Part shown: positions 62,824 through 64,000 of the stretch, one piece after another
Numbering within the stretch: the first letter of the stretch is position 1
Layout: every line of letters starts with the position of its first letter
NCBI GenBank assembly: GCA_020975725.1
Contig: QXJR01000009.1
Span: forward strand, 620,001 to 684,000
Length of the DNA stretch: 64,000 bases
Direction of reading: 5' to 3'
DNA from: Picocystis sp. L7
Taxonomy: Eukaryota > Chlorophyta > Picocystophyceae > Picocystales > Picocystaceae
Position numbers and translations under genes: made by a program
Notes under the pieces: generated by a model
The model's database searches: none
What the model was told of the DNA's origin: nothing
Seen by the model: the letters and a program-made list of their open reading frames with translations, nothing else

Positions 62824-63804
62824 CTATTTTCCAAATCCTTTCTTCTTACTTGGCTTGGTTTTCTGGCCTAGATCAACCTTCATCTTCTGCTCCTTCCTTG
62901 TAGGACTGGATAAACCACTGCTGATCCAGAGCTGAAAGACGAATTTTTCCTCAATAGCATCGCAAGCAGTGTGTACAGTGCGGACATCTGGTACACCGTT
63001 CGAGAAGGAAGGAAAGAAAACAAGTGCCATGCCCTTCTCTGGATTGACAGCTAGGTCCAGGGCATCAAAGCGCGTCTCTCCACCTTCTTGAACGTCGTTG
63101 AGATAGACCAACACGGTCGCTCGTCGTTGGTACCCCTTGCGAAGTGCAACCTGATATGGAAAGGCATCTTCATGCATGAGAAAGTGCTGTCCTTTCTCAT
63201 ACCGGGCGATCTGAGGAAGCTCAAAAGTCACTTTGTTCGGCTGGGGATGCTTGAACTTGCCAAAGTTCGGATCTTTGTCCGAATCCACCAGATCCAACAT
63301 GCTTTCGATGCATTCGAGGAGCATTTGCACCTTTTCCTTCAGCTTGGGTTGCGAGGCTAGGAGTGCCGTGTCGATTGCAAGGCTCGTCGACGTTCGGATG
63401 CCTTCGTCTTTTTCCTCATTACCACCGATACGTGATCGTTGGAGTTTTTTCGTGTCGAGTGCGAGTTGGACGAGACGATCGCACTCTTTTTTGTCGAAGA
63501 ATTCCCTGCACGTCAGCACAGGCGGTTCCACGTTCACGACGGACATGTGTTGGAGGTGGGACACGCCATTGCCGGTTTTCAAAGGGAAGAAATCCTGCTT
63601 CAGCAGAGCTGCGAACTGCTCTCTTCGTTCCGAAGGTTCGTCGGCGAGGCGCACACCGCCACGCTCCACGAGCCCAGGTTCGAGCCGCACCAGCGGCCTC
63701 TGTTCCTTTGCGGCTCTGACCGTCCCCTTGGACGCCTGCCCACGTCCCGTCGACCGCCAGCACGTCCTGCTAGGCGCCAAGATGCGCGGCACGCCTGCAG
63801 CCAT
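62824..63804 (-). CDS. Prolyl 4-hydroxylase-like 2-oxoglutarate/Fe(II) dioxygenase
   Basis: 326 residues from ATG 63804. The basic N-terminus (APSRTCWRSTGRGQASKG) could be an organelle presequence. The catalytic domain begins at VLTCREFFDKKECDRLVQLA. The iron ligands are H211 and D213 in FLMHEDAFPYQ and H278 in RTVHTACDA; K287 binds 2-oxoglutarate. ATVLVYLNDVQEGGETRF is the core beta motif of P4H alpha-type enzymes. The C-terminus is Lys-rich. Substrate unknown; there is no obvious ER signal peptide, so collagen-like wall proteins are not an assured target. Confidence 0.88.
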   Translation of the reverse strand: MAAGVPRILAPSRTCWRSTGRGQASKGTVRAAKEQRPLVRLEPGLVERGGVRLADEPSERREQFAALLKQDFFPLKTGNGVSHLQHMSVVNVEPPVLTCREFFDKKECDRLVQLALDTKKLQRSRIGGNEEKDEGIRTSTSLAIDTALLASQPKLKEKVQMLLECIESMLDLVDSDKDPNFGKFKHPQPNKVTFELPQIARYEKGQHFLMHEDAFPYQVALRKGYQRRATVLVYLNDVQEGGETRFDALDLAVNPEKGMALVFFPSFSNGVPDVRTVHTACDAIEEKFVFQLWISSGLSSPTRKEQKMKVDLGQKTKPSKKKGFGK

Positions 63805-64000
63805 CCTTCGTCTTCAACACCTTGCTTCTCTTTCCCTTTCCCTTGTCTCAAGTGGATGAGTTCCATTGACACGTGGCAGGGAGGATCAGCCCCATTCGAT
63901 GCCACGTGGATCCACGTGAAGCGGTCGGGGCGCACGGATGCACGGTCGAGGTATGCGGTGGTTGCACTTAGGAAAAGAAGCGAAACTGTTGGCAAGGGCG
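63805..64000. other. Right window edge, upstream of P4H-like gene
   Basis: 196 bp of probable promoter DNA containing three CACGTG-like words (ACACGTGGCA, CCACGTGGAT, CCACGTGAAG). Nothing else seen. Confidence 0.4.

Overview
The window looks like nuclear DNA of a small-genome, plastid-bearing eukaryotic alga. Supporting signs are plastid-type proteins encoded with presequences or transit-like N-termini (Ycf66, a triose-phosphate-translocator-family carrier, a KsgA-type rRNA dimethylase, a plastid-type aldo/keto reductase), eukaryotic trafficking genes (VPS10 receptor, CHMP5, TMF golgin, extended synaptotagmin, signal peptidase subunit), mitochondrial ribosomal protein mS33, and very few introns. 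The introns I can reconstruct are short and lie near the 5' ends of genes. A unicellular red alga is my best guess, but that is an inference.

Left part (1-19052): a head-to-tail tandem array of a 5,384-bp mobile element, seen as one partial and three complete units that appear identical. Each unit has two divergent genes. One is a Crypton-type tyrosine recombinase (Ndc10/CBF3-like core plus GCR1_C-like tail). The other is a RuvC-fold Holliday-junction resolvase resembling plant chloroplast MOC1. The unit ends are non-coding and palindrome-rich. The array's right end falls inside the spacer of a perfect 19-bp inverted repeat that is complete at every internal unit junction and halved at the host junction. 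This is what a site-specific recombination site should look like. The recombinase-plus-resolvase pairing is the most unusual thing in the window.

Junction (19053-20197): the array abuts, and seems to interrupt, one arm of an unrelated inverted-repeat element of about 640 bp.

Right part (20198-64000): about 25 host genes on both strands in two gene-dense islands (about 20.2-31.8 kb and 35.5-63.8 kb). AT-rich, gene-free blocks lie at 22.9-26.8 kb and 31.8-35.5 kb; the second holds a decayed Tc1/IS630-type transposase fragment. Many genes are convergent with only 5-170 bp between stop codons. Functions include ESCRT-III, ER signal cleavage, ER-plasma membrane tethering, vacuolar sorting, Golgi tethering, floridean- or cytosolic-type starch breakdown (alpha-amylase), polyamine synthesis (N-carbamoylputrescine amidase), plastid carbon export, and organellar translation (bS15, mS33, KsgA). 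Several conserved-looking proteins cannot be named.

Limits: splice models were read by eye. The first exons of the element's recombinase, the cyclin-like gene and the amylase are uncertain. No RNA genes were found with confidence.
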